From a virus, in the IMG/VR virus record IMGVR_UViG_3300024348_000138, positions 1-34,731 of that record: a stretch of DNA of 34,731 bases; one strand, 5' to 3'. Positions 7,378 to 14,686 of this stretch are shown here, one piece after another. The translations under genes were made by a program, and so were the position numbers. Under the pieces are notes generated by a model. The model did no database searches. It saw nothing but the letters and a program-made list of their open reading frames with translations, and was not told where the DNA came from. Every line of letters begins with the position of its first letter. Within the stretch, counting starts at the first letter, position 1.

Positions 7378-7941
7378 ATGGCAGAAACAAGCAAATCAAG
7401 ACCAAGAAGAGAAGCAAACGGATTCTTTGACAAGTATGTCAAGGGACAAGTGATTGACATTGGAGTAGGTAGAATTGACACTCACGACGGAGCTGATGCC
7501 TTAACTGATTGGTGCGACACTTGGGATAAGGATAACGGCAACGCAGAACTTATGGAGTCAGTCGAGGACAATACCTATGACCTTGTATACAATTCTCATT
7601 TACTTGAACACTTAGACCGCCCTGAGTTAGCAATAATGAATTGGATGCGAATCACTAAGCCAGGAGGATATTTAATTATGGCAGTTCCACACCGAGATTT
7701 GTATGAGAGAAAAACTAAGATGCCGAGCAAATGGAATCTTGACCATAAATTCTTTTTAATGCCTGACGAAGAAACCTTGCCCGACACCCGAAGTCTTAAA
7801 CACCTTATTGAAGTAGGGTGCAGGAATTTTAACTATAAAATAATCAGCATTGAAACTAATGACACCTCAAGCAATAAGCATTTACCCGAAGAGCATGGAA
7901 ACGGAGAGTATCAGATTGAGGCAATCATTCAGAAATTATAA
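7378..7941 (+). CDS. Class I SAM-dependent methyltransferase, short form
   Basis: A 187-residue methyltransferase-fold protein. GQVIDIGVGRID (about 22-33) is motif I, and YDLVYNSHLLEHLDRPELAI (about 63-82) is the classical motif IV-to-helix region with HLLEHL. It then has WMRITKPGGYLIMAVPHRD, matching the GG-YLI strand 5 of the family. It lies 2 bp after a different class I methyltransferase, and the two are too unlike to be a simple recent duplication. Probable acceptors are sugars or a small molecule; no DNA-methyltransferase motif is present. The next gene follows after 24 bp, so the cassette may end here. Confidence 0.85.
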   Translation: MAETSKSRPRREANGFFDKYVKGQVIDIGVGRIDTHDGADALTDWCDTWDKDNGNAELMESVEDNTYDLVYNSHLLEHLDRPELAIMNWMRITKPGGYLIMAVPHRDLYERKTKMPSKWNLDHKFFLMPDEETLPDTRSLKHLIEVGCRNFNYKIISIETNDTSSNKHLPEEHGNGEYQIEAIIQKL

Positions 7942-7965
7942 ACAAAAAACAATATATTATAAATA

Positions 7966-8970
7966 ATGGGAGTACCTAAAACGCAAACGAACAAATTGAC
8001 TGAGGATGCAATAAACAAGTTTCCTGAGATGAGCAAGTCGGCAATAGCGAGATACTTACACGCTACCTACCCAACACACTTTAATAACATTGAGAATGCC
8101 AGGTCAATGATTAGGAAGTTAACAGGTGCGCAAGGGGATGGAAGGAGAAAATACAAACAGTTAGACCACACCCCTGCAATAGAAACCCAATTTAACTTAC
8201 CAAAGTCAGAGGGCAAGTCAAGAGAGTTCTACCATTTAGACAAGTCAATTAAAAACGCTTTAATCCTTTCAGACATTCACTTTCCTAATCATGATGCCGA
8301 AGCTTTAAGGAATGCTTTAATATACGGAAAAGAGAATAACATTGATTGTATTATATTAAACGGGGATATATTAGACAACGAACCATTTACAAACCACGAT
8401 GCACCACCTCAAAAGTTGACCGCAGTTGCTGATTGGTTTCAAATGGCAGAAGACTTCTTAGATATGTTGATTAAAGAGTTCAATGTACCGATACATTGGA
8501 CTGAGGGGAATCACGATAATTGGTATAAGAGATGGTTAATGAAGAAAGCCCCTATCTTATTCAATGATGCTTACTATACAATGTCATCAAGACTTAAGCT
8601 AAGAGAGAAAGGAATTAAATTCCATGACCAAGATGTCATCTTTATGGCAGGTAAACTTCCAATCACTCATGGTCATTTATTAGTAAGGGGCGCATTCTCA
8701 CCAGTGAATCCATCAAAGGGAATTTTCAACAAACTTAAAGGCTCAATGCTTATAGGACATTGCCACCAAACCTCTGAACACTCTGAGAGCTTACTTGACG
8801 GAACATTGATAACAACATACTCAACAGGATGTCTATGTACTTTGACACCTTCCTACGATCCTGTAAACCTTCGTCATAATCTTGGTTTTGCTCGTGTAGA
8901 AATAAAAGAAGGAGGCAATTATAAAGTTCATAATATTAGGATTGATTACTTTACTAAAAATGTTTATTAA
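7966..8970 (+). CDS. Calcineurin-like metallophosphoesterase with N-terminal HTH-like region
   Basis: A 334-residue protein. The first 60-70 residues are basic and helical and look like a DNA-binding or HTH-like module. From about 95 follows a calcineurin-like metallophosphoesterase domain with all metal-binding motifs: SDIHFP (about 102-107), NGDILD (about 132-137), EGNHDNW (about 180-186), THGHLL (about 227-232) and GHCHQ (about 265-269). Such enzymes cleave phosphomonoesters or phosphodiesters, including nucleic acid ends (Mre11/SbcD-like). The substrate here is unknown. The upstream DNA reads TATTATAAATAATG, a loose relative of the late-promoter element but without its upstream GTA box. 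Confidence 0.9.
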   Translation: MGVPKTQTNKLTEDAINKFPEMSKSAIARYLHATYPTHFNNIENARSMIRKLTGAQGDGRRKYKQLDHTPAIETQFNLPKSEGKSREFYHLDKSIKNALILSDIHFPNHDAEALRNALIYGKENNIDCIILNGDILDNEPFTNHDAPPQKLTAVADWFQMAEDFLDMLIKEFNVPIHWTEGNHDNWYKRWLMKKAPILFNDAYYTMSSRLKLREKGIKFHDQDVIFMAGKLPITHGHLLVRGAFSPVNPSKGIFNKLKGSMLIGHCHQTSEHSESLLDGTLITTYSTGCLCTLTPSYDPVNLRHNLGFARVEIKEGGNYKVHNIRIDYFTKNVY

Positions 8971-9199
8971 TATGTGGATTGAAATATTTGAACTAACGGC
9001 AGAACAAGAAGACCAGGACTGGTATGATTTAGCTGAATGCAACATTGTGTCAAGATTCTTCTTAACGATGGATTCATTTTCAAAGTACACCGATGTGAAC
9101 GGTTATGAATATGTATCGTTTTACTCAGGGGGGTGTGAATGGATTAGCATTTTAAAATTGGACGAGTTTTTGGAGCTTTACATAAATAAAACACCATGA
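8960..9199 (+). CDS. Hypothetical 79-residue acidic protein
   Basis: A small acidic protein of no recognised family, rich in Asp, Glu, Tyr and Trp, with the pattern DWYDLAECNI near its N-terminus and YEYVSFYSGGCEW in the middle. Two ATG starts are possible: 8960 (used here, overlapping the phosphoesterase by 11 bp) and 8972 (1 bp after its stop). A TTG further upstream is less likely. It ends in ATGA shared with the next small gene, so it is part of a tightly coupled operon leading to the terminase genes. Function unknown. Confidence 0.6.
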   Translation: MFINMWIEIFELTAEQEDQDWYDLAECNIVSRFFLTMDSFSKYTDVNGYEYVSFYSGGCEWISILKLDEFLELYINKTP

Positions 9200-9342
9200 A
9201 GCCAAGACAAAGAACAGACCACGATTTATTGAGTAGACAACAAGAGGCGAAAGTAATTATAAAACGCCCTCAGTTTACTTCAAACTTTACCGCAGACAAC
9301 AAACTATTTCACCTTTACTTAGACATAATCAAACAAAAATGA
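9196..9342 (+). CDS. Hypothetical 48-residue basic protein
   Basis: A short ORF joined to both neighbours by ATGA overlaps (9196-9199 upstream, 9339-9342 downstream), which is the main support for its being a gene. The product is basic and hydrophilic at the N-terminus (MKPRQRTDHDLLSR) and ends in a mixed helix. No family recognised. It lies between an acidic small protein and the ParB-methyltransferase gene. Confidence 0.65.
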   Translation: MKPRQRTDHDLLSRQQEAKVIIKRPQFTSNFTADNKLFHLYLDIIKQK

Positions 9343-10532
9343 AATCAGAAAAAATAAGCATAAACAAACTTATTCCAAATCCTAACAATCCAAGATTAAT
9401 AAAGGATGACAAGTTTAAAAAGTTAGTTCAATCGATAAAGGACTTTCCTGAAATGTTAGACATAAGACCTATTGTAGTGAATAAAGACATGGTAATCTTA
9501 GGCGGGAATATGAGATACAAGGCGTGTAAGGAAGCAGGAGTAAAAGAAATACCTGTTATTATAACCGACCTATCAGAAGAAAAACAAAAGGAGTTCTTAA
9601 TTAAAGACAACACCGCAGGAGGCGAATGGGACTGGGATATTATAGCAAACGAATGGGATATTGAGCAATTAACTGATTGGGGATTAGATGTGCCTATTAA
9701 TTTAGAAACTGAACTTGAAGCAGTTGAAGATAATTACGAGCAACCCGATACAATTGAAACGGATATTGTGTTGGGTGATTTGTTTGAAATTGGGGAGCAT
9801 AGGTTATTATGTGGAGATTCAACTGATAGCGATGCAGTAGCAAAGTTAATGGATGGGCAAAAGGCTGATATGGTCTTTACAGACCCTCCTTACTTAATGG
9901 ATTTTGATGGTGGGATGACAACAAATAAAGAAGGTAATTGGACAAAGTCTTTTAACGCTACTCACGGAGGTATTAAAAACGATAAAATGGACAAGTCTAA
10001 AGAAGCAGATTTTTTAGATGGTATTAATACTAATATTCAATTATTTACTAAAGGTGCTTTTTATATTTGCTTTTATAGGTTAAAACTTGGTGATTATTTT
10101 GCATCAATGGATAGGACTGGTTTAAAAACAAGAACTTTAATTACTTGGAATAAAGGCAACCATACAATGAGTAATTCGGATTATTGGAGTAAGTGTGAAC
10201 ATATATTTTATGGTTGGATTGAAGAACATAATTGGTATGGTGGTAATGATTACGATATTTGGGATATTTCAAGAACTAAAAAAAATGATTTACATCCAAC
10301 AATGAAGCCTATTCCTTTATGTGAAAAAGCAATTACAAATTCAAGTAAAGAAAATAATATAGTTTTAGATGTATTTTTAGGTTCAGGTTCAACTATGGTA
10401 GCAGCACACCAATTAAATCGTAAATGCTACGGTATGGAATTAGACCCAAAGTATTGCCAAGTGATTGTGGACCGAATGAAAAAATTAGATAGTACATTAA
10501 TAATTAAAAAGAATGGCATACGACAAGATTAA
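9339..10532 (+). CDS. ParB-like domain fused to DNA adenine/cytosine methyltransferase
   Basis: A 397-residue two-domain protein. Residues 1 to about 105 form a ParB/Srx-like domain: ISINKLIPNPNNPR at the start, then VILGGNMRYKACKEAGVKEI, the G-x-x-R-x-x-A box of that fold. The rest is a beta-class DNA methyltransferase with catalytic TDPPYLMDF near 180-188 and the AdoMet motif VFLGSGSTMVAAHQL near 345-359. DPPY is typical of N6-adenine enzymes, though N4-cytosine remains possible. Such fusions are common in prophages and phages near the terminase. The catalytic part (about 9880-10450) is visibly richer in A/T-ending codons than the ParB part, hinting at a separate origin. It overlaps terminase small subunit by 20 bp. 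Confidence 0.92.
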   Translation: MKSEKISINKLIPNPNNPRLIKDDKFKKLVQSIKDFPEMLDIRPIVVNKDMVILGGNMRYKACKEAGVKEIPVIITDLSEEKQKEFLIKDNTAGGEWDWDIIANEWDIEQLTDWGLDVPINLETELEAVEDNYEQPDTIETDIVLGDLFEIGEHRLLCGDSTDSDAVAKLMDGQKADMVFTDPPYLMDFDGGMTTNKEGNWTKSFNATHGGIKNDKMDKSKEADFLDGINTNIQLFTKGAFYICFYRLKLGDYFASMDRTGLKTRTLITWNKGNHTMSNSDYWSKCEHIFYGWIEEHNWYGGNDYDIWDISRTKKNDLHPTMKPIPLCEKAITNSSKENNIVLDVFLGSGSTMVAAHQLNRKCYGMELDPKYCQVIVDRMKKLDSTLIIKKNGIRQD

Positions 10533-10905
10533 AATATATCAACAAGCAAAGGACTTAATAGAAATTAAGAAACTTTTTTTTATTGAAGACGTAGTAACTT
10601 TATTGCCTTGCAGTCGTTCAACATTTTGGGGATACTTTCCTGATAAGTCGGATGAATTGGACACTATAAAAGAGCTACTTGACAAAAACAAGATTGAAGT
10701 TAAGAACGGGCTAAGAAATAAATGGTATAACGGAAGCAATCCTCTGACTCAAATGGCACTTTATAAGTTGATAGGAACTGAAGAGGAATATCATAGAATT
10801 GCCAGTACTAAAACTGAGAATAAAAATATATCAGTTGAGCAACCTATATTCAAAGAGATAGACTTGAATGTTTCAAAAGACAACGGCTCAGACCAAAATA
10901 TCTAA
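10513..10905 (+). CDS. Terminase small subunit (probable)
   Basis: A 130-residue protein directly upstream of and overlapping the large terminase gene by 38 bp. It has an N-terminal helix and a putative HTH (LIEIKKLFFIEDVVTLLPCSRSTFWGYF, split here by two helices), a middle helical region and a disordered polar C-terminus. Position, size and a DNA-binding N-terminus are those of terminase small subunits, which recognise the packaging start site and load the large subunit. A T8 run at 10574-10581 encodes LFF in frame and causes no frameshift. Assignment depends mostly on context. Confidence 0.75.
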   Translation: MAYDKIKIYQQAKDLIEIKKLFFIEDVVTLLPCSRSTFWGYFPDKSDELDTIKELLDKNKIEVKNGLRNKWYNGSNPLTQMALYKLIGTEEEYHRIASTKTENKNISVEQPIFKEIDLNVSKDNGSDQNI

Positions 10906-12028
10906 ACTAACAAAAAGGGTTAGAGTGGTTAGAGGTGGCACATCAGCTTCTAAGACATTCAGCGTATTGCCTTTTTTAATTGACTATGCGGTTAAAAACC
11001 CAAAGCAAGAGATTAGTATTGTAGCTGAGACCATACCCCATTTAAGAAGAGGAGCTATGCGTGACTTCTTAAAGATAATGGATTTAATTGGGATGTATAG
11101 GGATGAGCAATTTAATAAGTCGAGTTTAACATATTACTTTCAGAATGGTAGTTTTATTGAGTTTTTTAGTGCCGACAATTCAAGTAAGCTCAGAGGAGCC
11201 AGAAGGGATATCTTATTTGTTAATGAGTGCAATAATATAGATTGGGAGTCTTATTATCAATTAGCGATAAGGACACGAAAGTTTATTTATTTAGATTACA
11301 ACCCAGTTAGTGAGTTTTGGGTAGATACGGAATTGCTTGGAGATAGCGATACCGACTTTGTGGTATTAACTTATAAAGATAATGAAGCCTTAGACAAATC
11401 AATAGTAAAGGAAATAGAAAAGGCAAAGGAGAAAGCCAAGACATCAGCATATTGGGAGAACTGGTGGCGTGTATATGGACTCGGAGAGGTCGGCTCAGTG
11501 CAAGGTACTATCTTTGCTAATTGGCAACAAATAGACACTATCCCGAATGATGCCAGGTTGTTAGGCATAGGATTAGACTTTGGTTATTCAGTAGACCCGA
11601 CTGCTTGTATTGGGATTTACAAATATAATGATTCGTTTATACTTCATGAGTTAATATATCAAAAGGAGTTAAGTAATAAAAACATTTTCGATCTAATTAA
11701 GTCAGAGCCGACAATGGTTATTTGCGATAGTGCAGAACCCAAGTCAATAGCAGAACTACAAAGCTACGGTCTTAAGTGTATGGGTGCATTAAAAGGCAAG
11801 GATTCAATCTTACACGGCATACAATTGATACAACAACAAAAACTTTTAGTAACTAAACACTCAACAAACCTTATCAAAGAACTAAGAAGTTATGTTTGGG
11901 CAACCGACCGAGACAACAAACCAACTGGCAACCCCATTGAAATAAACAACCACTTAATGGATGCAATGCGATACGGCTTTACTCACATAATACAACAACC
12001 AGGCTTAGGAACATATAGAATACGATGA
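10868..12028 (+). CDS. terL: Terminase large subunit (packaging ATPase/nuclease)
   Basis: A 386-residue packaging motor protein. The ATPase domain has Walker A RGGTSASKTFS near 22-32, a Walker B-like strand DILFVNECNN near 113-122 and the coupling region after it. The C-terminal RNase H-like nuclease begins at GIGLDFGYSVDP (about 231-242), whose first Asp is the metal ligand. A second Asp is in VICDSAEP (about 281) and a third near LMDAMRYG (about 363-370). It is slightly shorter than most large terminases (about 420-550). Closest in style to the PBSX/Terminase_3 group. It overlaps the small subunit by 38 bp and the next gene by ATGA. The packaging strategy cannot be decided from sequence alone. 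Confidence 0.95.
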   Translation: MFQKTTAQTKISKLTKRVRVVRGGTSASKTFSVLPFLIDYAVKNPKQEISIVAETIPHLRRGAMRDFLKIMDLIGMYRDEQFNKSSLTYYFQNGSFIEFFSADNSSKLRGARRDILFVNECNNIDWESYYQLAIRTRKFIYLDYNPVSEFWVDTELLGDSDTDFVVLTYKDNEALDKSIVKEIEKAKEKAKTSAYWENWWRVYGLGEVGSVQGTIFANWQQIDTIPNDARLLGIGLDFGYSVDPTACIGIYKYNDSFILHELIYQKELSNKNIFDLIKSEPTMVICDSAEPKSIAELQSYGLKCMGALKGKDSILHGIQLIQQQKLLVTKHSTNLIKELRSYVWATDRDNKPTGNPIEINNHLMDAMRYGFTHIIQQPGLGTYRIR

Positions 12029-12725
12029 ACATAAAACAATATCAAGGACTCTACAACGCCATTAAGTTAGGCGACAACAACGAGATAAGAACGGCATACA
12101 ATGTTATGTCCGTCTTAACGGGTAAACCTATTTCAGAATATAGACAAATGAAATGGGTAGACTTTCTTAAAGAGCAAGAGGGTATAACCATTCCCGACAT
12201 CAGTTCATTCCCTGACAAGTGGGTTACTGAGTTTATGGTGCAAGGCGAAAAGTACTTTGTCAATCAGTATATAACCGATTGGAACACTGAACAGTTTATA
12301 TCCATGTCATCATTGACCAAAGAGAAAGAGGCTATCGTAGACAACCTGCATTTAATTTTAGCTACGATGTGCTACAAGGAGAAAGACGAAGATGTGCAAA
12401 TGGCTGAGTTCAATCGGAGAGCTGAGTTATTCAGAGAGAACTTAGATGTGGATGTCGCTTATCCGATAGGGTTTTTTTTTGCACTTCTTTTAGTGAAATT
12501 GTCGCAGGATACCCCGTCTTATTCAACAAAGAAAAGGAAACCGAAGAAGAAGAACAAGAAGCTGATTGGTTCTCTGCTAAGTGGTCTTGGTATTCCACGA
12601 TTGATAAGCTATTTGCAAAAGAAGATAGGAGCAAGTTTCCGTTCTATTTTAAAATGAACGCTTACGACTTCTTGAACCATTTATGTTACCTGAAAGACAA
12701 AGCCGATAACACACCAAAGAAATGA
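12025..12725 (+). CDS. Probable tail assembly chaperone made by -1 frameshift (gpG/gpGT-like)
   Basis: Frame 0 runs 12025-12657 (210 residues), but after T9 at 12472-12480 the convincing protein sequence is in the -1 frame. Slipping back one base gives 152 + 81 = 233 residues, ending in TGA at 12723-12725, which overlaps the next start as ATGA. The -1 segment is acidic then aromatic (ADWFSAKWSWYSTIDKLFA, later DFLNHLCYLKDKA) and protein-like. The frame-0 tail after T9 is an odd lysine-rich stretch. This matches tail assembly chaperones of siphophages, where a minor -1 product carries an extra C-terminal domain that binds tape measure protein. A missing T in the assembly (true T10) would give the same protein without recoding. 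Family assignment is by context and recoding pattern. Confidence 0.7.
12469..12480 (+). promoter_or_regulatory. Slippery sequence GGG-T9 for -1 frameshifting
   Basis: In frame 0 the codons are GGG TTT TTT TTT GCA. T-TTT-TTT is a permissive -1 slippery heptamer because tRNA-Phe can re-pair fully after moving back one base. After the slip the reading continues TGC ACT TCT and stays open for 81 codons to the ATGA overlap at 12722. Only a weak stem (CACT/AGTG) follows closely. Transcriptional slippage on T9 would give a similar outcome, as would one base dropped from a T10 run in the assembly. Confidence 0.6.
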
Positions 12726-13318
12726 AATTAAGCGACGAAATATTAGACAAGTGCGCAAGTGCCTTAAAGTTATGGGGCAACGCTAACGCTGAGCAGATGC
12801 GACAACTGTTAAGGCAGAGACTTAAGCATAAGAACACCGAGAGTAATTTGGCTCAAAGTATAGTTTTAAAGAATCCAACTGTCAAAGGGACTGTGGTCAA
12901 TATGGCTATTGAGTTAAACGATTACTGGATGTTTATAGATTTAGGAGTAAAGGGTTTAAAGAATCAATCAGCTTCAGGCGTTCCAACTAAGACATACACA
13001 AACAAAGACTTCCCTCAAGGGTTTGCATTTAAAAATATGGCAACCCCACCTCAAATGATTAGTAGCTTACAGGACTTTATAGCAAGGAAAGGAATACCCG
13101 TAAGGACAAGCAAGAATCAAAGTGGAGCTGAGGTAATACAAAACTCATTTACAATGGCTCAGGCGATGGCGGATGCAATTAAAAAGAAAGGTATTGACGG
13201 TACTAAATTCTACACGGACACATTTAACCAAGAGTCATACAACGAGCTTACAACTATGCTGAGTGATATTATCGGCAAAGAAGTTGAGTTTAAATTAATA
13301 ACCGAGTTTAAGAAGTAG
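12722..13318 (+). CDS. HK97 gp10-like head-tail/tail completion protein
   Basis: A 198-residue protein with the shape of HK97 gp10/tail-completion proteins. An N-terminal helix with many Gln/Arg (about 20-40) is followed by a beta-rich centre with DYWMFIDLGVKG (about 67-78), the usual aromatic-plus-Gly motif of this family. A C-terminal domain begins near FTMAQAMADAIKKKGIDG (about 143-160), another recurrent family feature. It starts at the ATGA created by the frameshifted upstream product, which supports that product. It would sit at the head-tail joint or help close the tail. A 138-bp non-coding gap with a promoter-like element follows, so it ends the terminase block. Confidence 0.65.
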   Translation: MKLSDEILDKCASALKLWGNANAEQMRQLLRQRLKHKNTESNLAQSIVLKNPTVKGTVVNMAIELNDYWMFIDLGVKGLKNQSASGVPTKTYTNKDFPQGFAFKNMATPPQMISSLQDFIARKGIPVRTSKNQSGAEVIQNSFTMAQAMADAIKKKGIDGTKFYTDTFNQESYNELTTMLSDIIGKEVEFKLITEFKK

Positions 13319-13405
13319 CAGAACATAGAGCAACCTAACAACAAAAGAACAACATCTTAAACAATGTATCTAATAAAGGTATTTAATAAAGATATCTAAA
13401 GATAG

Positions 13406-13422
13406 TACATATTTGCTATGTA
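13406..13422. promoter_or_regulatory. 17-bp perfect dyad, candidate operator
   Basis: TACATA-TTTGC-TATGTA is a perfect 6-bp inverted repeat with a 5-base centre. It ends two bases before the GTA box of the late promoter-like element at 13424. Its left half with the centre (CATATTTG, 13408-13415) is also a 7/8 match to the host-type -7 box TAnnTTTG, though without a good -33 box. A protein binding here could act on either promoter. No second identical copy was found elsewhere in the window by eye. Confidence 0.45.
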
Positions 13423-13423
13423 G

Positions 13424-13452
13424 GTATTTTTAACCTTAATTAATATTATATA
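13424..13452 (+). promoter_or_regulatory. Late promoter-like element 1 (tail block)
   Basis: GTA at 13424-13426, a 17-base spacer, TATTATATA at 13444-13452, then four bases to the ATG at 13457. The same arrangement with identical spacing stands before 19519 and 22249. It lies in a 138-bp non-coding gap and does not match the host-type TAnnTTTG box. A start site about seven bases past the AT box would fall on the start codon, implying a leaderless mRNA. Confidence 0.6.
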
Positions 13453-13456
13453 GATA

Positions 13457-14686
13457 ATGGCAGTTACATTTATTCAACAACCTGACTTATTCGTTAGCGG
13501 TTTTGACCCAATAATTTATTTGGCGAGTTCTAACCAAACCACCCAAACCAACTTCAGGTATCGCATTCAAGTCTTAGATGCTTCGGCAAATGTAATCACT
13601 GAGTTAAGAAAACCTGCTTACTACGCTGACGGGACTGTGGACTTAGATGCTCATAGAATTATTGAGAACTATTTGTCTTATGACATGACTAACTTAATCG
13701 CAGGTTCGGTTGGTTTCAAAACGGGAGTTAATGTGTTTAAGAAGTTTAAAGTAAACATAAGAGAGGAATACGGAGCAGTCATTAGCGGTTATGCCAGTGC
13801 CGAGAGTACTTACATTTATGCTATCAATTCAGCGCAGACCTATTTAAAACAAATTAACAATCCTATTGATGACTTGGTTTATAAAGGCATCCCGACAACC
13901 TCAGGTACATTCTTGACTAACCAACCAAGTACGATAGACATAAGAGTTGGGGATTCTTACGAGCTTGGATTCTTGAACTATGCGACAAACGGCACAAACC
14001 AAATGAGAGTTAAGACTTATGATTTGTCAGGAACGCTACTTAAGAATAGTACATTTACAAATACTTGGGTTGCTGACACAACGGACAAGGAACACTTCTT
14101 ATCGGTCTTAGTTGGTGCAGGTAATCTTAACTCTTGGACAGTGGCGACGGGTTCGGCTCAACCTATGATTGCGGATAACGTGGCGAAGTATGAGATTACT
14201 TTTGAGAACAGTTCAAATACAAGCGTATCAAATACCTTGACTTTTAAAATTGATCGTGAGTGTACTCGTGACGGAAACTACAATAGATTGTTTTGGCTTA
14301 ATTCTTTAGGCAGAATGGATGCGTTTAATTTCACTCAAATTGCTGACGACAATATAACCGTAGAAAGTAGTAATTATAATCGACTACAAGGGACAAGAAC
14401 AAGCGCAGGGATAACATTCAATACTTACTCACACGAACGAAGTAACTTCTTTAACTCGAGCAAACAAAGATATACCCTTAACTCAGGTTATGTAAACTCT
14501 GAAACAAGTCTTTGGCTTAAAGAGTTAGTTCAAAGTCCTTTGATTTATATGATTATAGACGGTCAGTTTGTGGCGGTCAACATCTTGACTACGGAATACC
14601 AGGCGAAGTCAACTATCAAAGACAAGTTAATTAACGTGACTATGGAAGTGGAATTGAGTGCTGACACTAAAAGACAAAGATTGTAA
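13457..14686 (+). CDS. Tail structural protein (probable)
   Basis: A 409-residue protein predicted to be mostly beta-strand, with an N-terminal domain that opens FIQQPDLFVSGFDPIIYLAS and repeating Ser/Thr/Asn-rich strands through the middle. A C-terminal region (about 310-409) resembles a second beta domain. No enzymatic motif is visible. It is preceded by the late promoter-like element and joined to the 970-residue tail tip gene by a TAATG overlap. Location between the tail completion gene and tape measure suggests a distal tail or tail-tip component. Family not recognised beyond common occurrence in phages of Bacteroidota. Confidence 0.7.
   Translation: MAVTFIQQPDLFVSGFDPIIYLASSNQTTQTNFRYRIQVLDASANVITELRKPAYYADGTVDLDAHRIIENYLSYDMTNLIAGSVGFKTGVNVFKKFKVNIREEYGAVISGYASAESTYIYAINSAQTYLKQINNPIDDLVYKGIPTTSGTFLTNQPSTIDIRVGDSYELGFLNYATNGTNQMRVKTYDLSGTLLKNSTFTNTWVADTTDKEHFLSVLVGAGNLNSWTVATGSAQPMIADNVAKYEITFENSSNTSVSNTLTFKIDRECTRDGNYNRLFWLNSLGRMDAFNFTQIADDNITVESSNYNRLQGTRTSAGITFNTYSHERSNFFNSSKQRYTLNSGYVNSETSLWLKELVQSPLIYMIIDGQFVAVNILTTEYQAKSTIKDKLINVTMEVELSADTKRQRL

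Noticed and set aside
7948-7965. TATTATAAATAATG before the phosphoesterase as a fourth late promoter
   Set aside because: The AT box is only similar and there is no GTA 33 bases before the ATG.
12481-12657. Frame-0 continuation of the chaperone gene (59 codons, lysine-rich)
   Set aside because: It is the shadow of the acidic GAA/AAG-rich coding in the -1 frame. Only the -1 frame reads like a folded protein and ends in the ATGA overlap. The frame-0 product may exist as the short form, but its tail is unlikely to matter.
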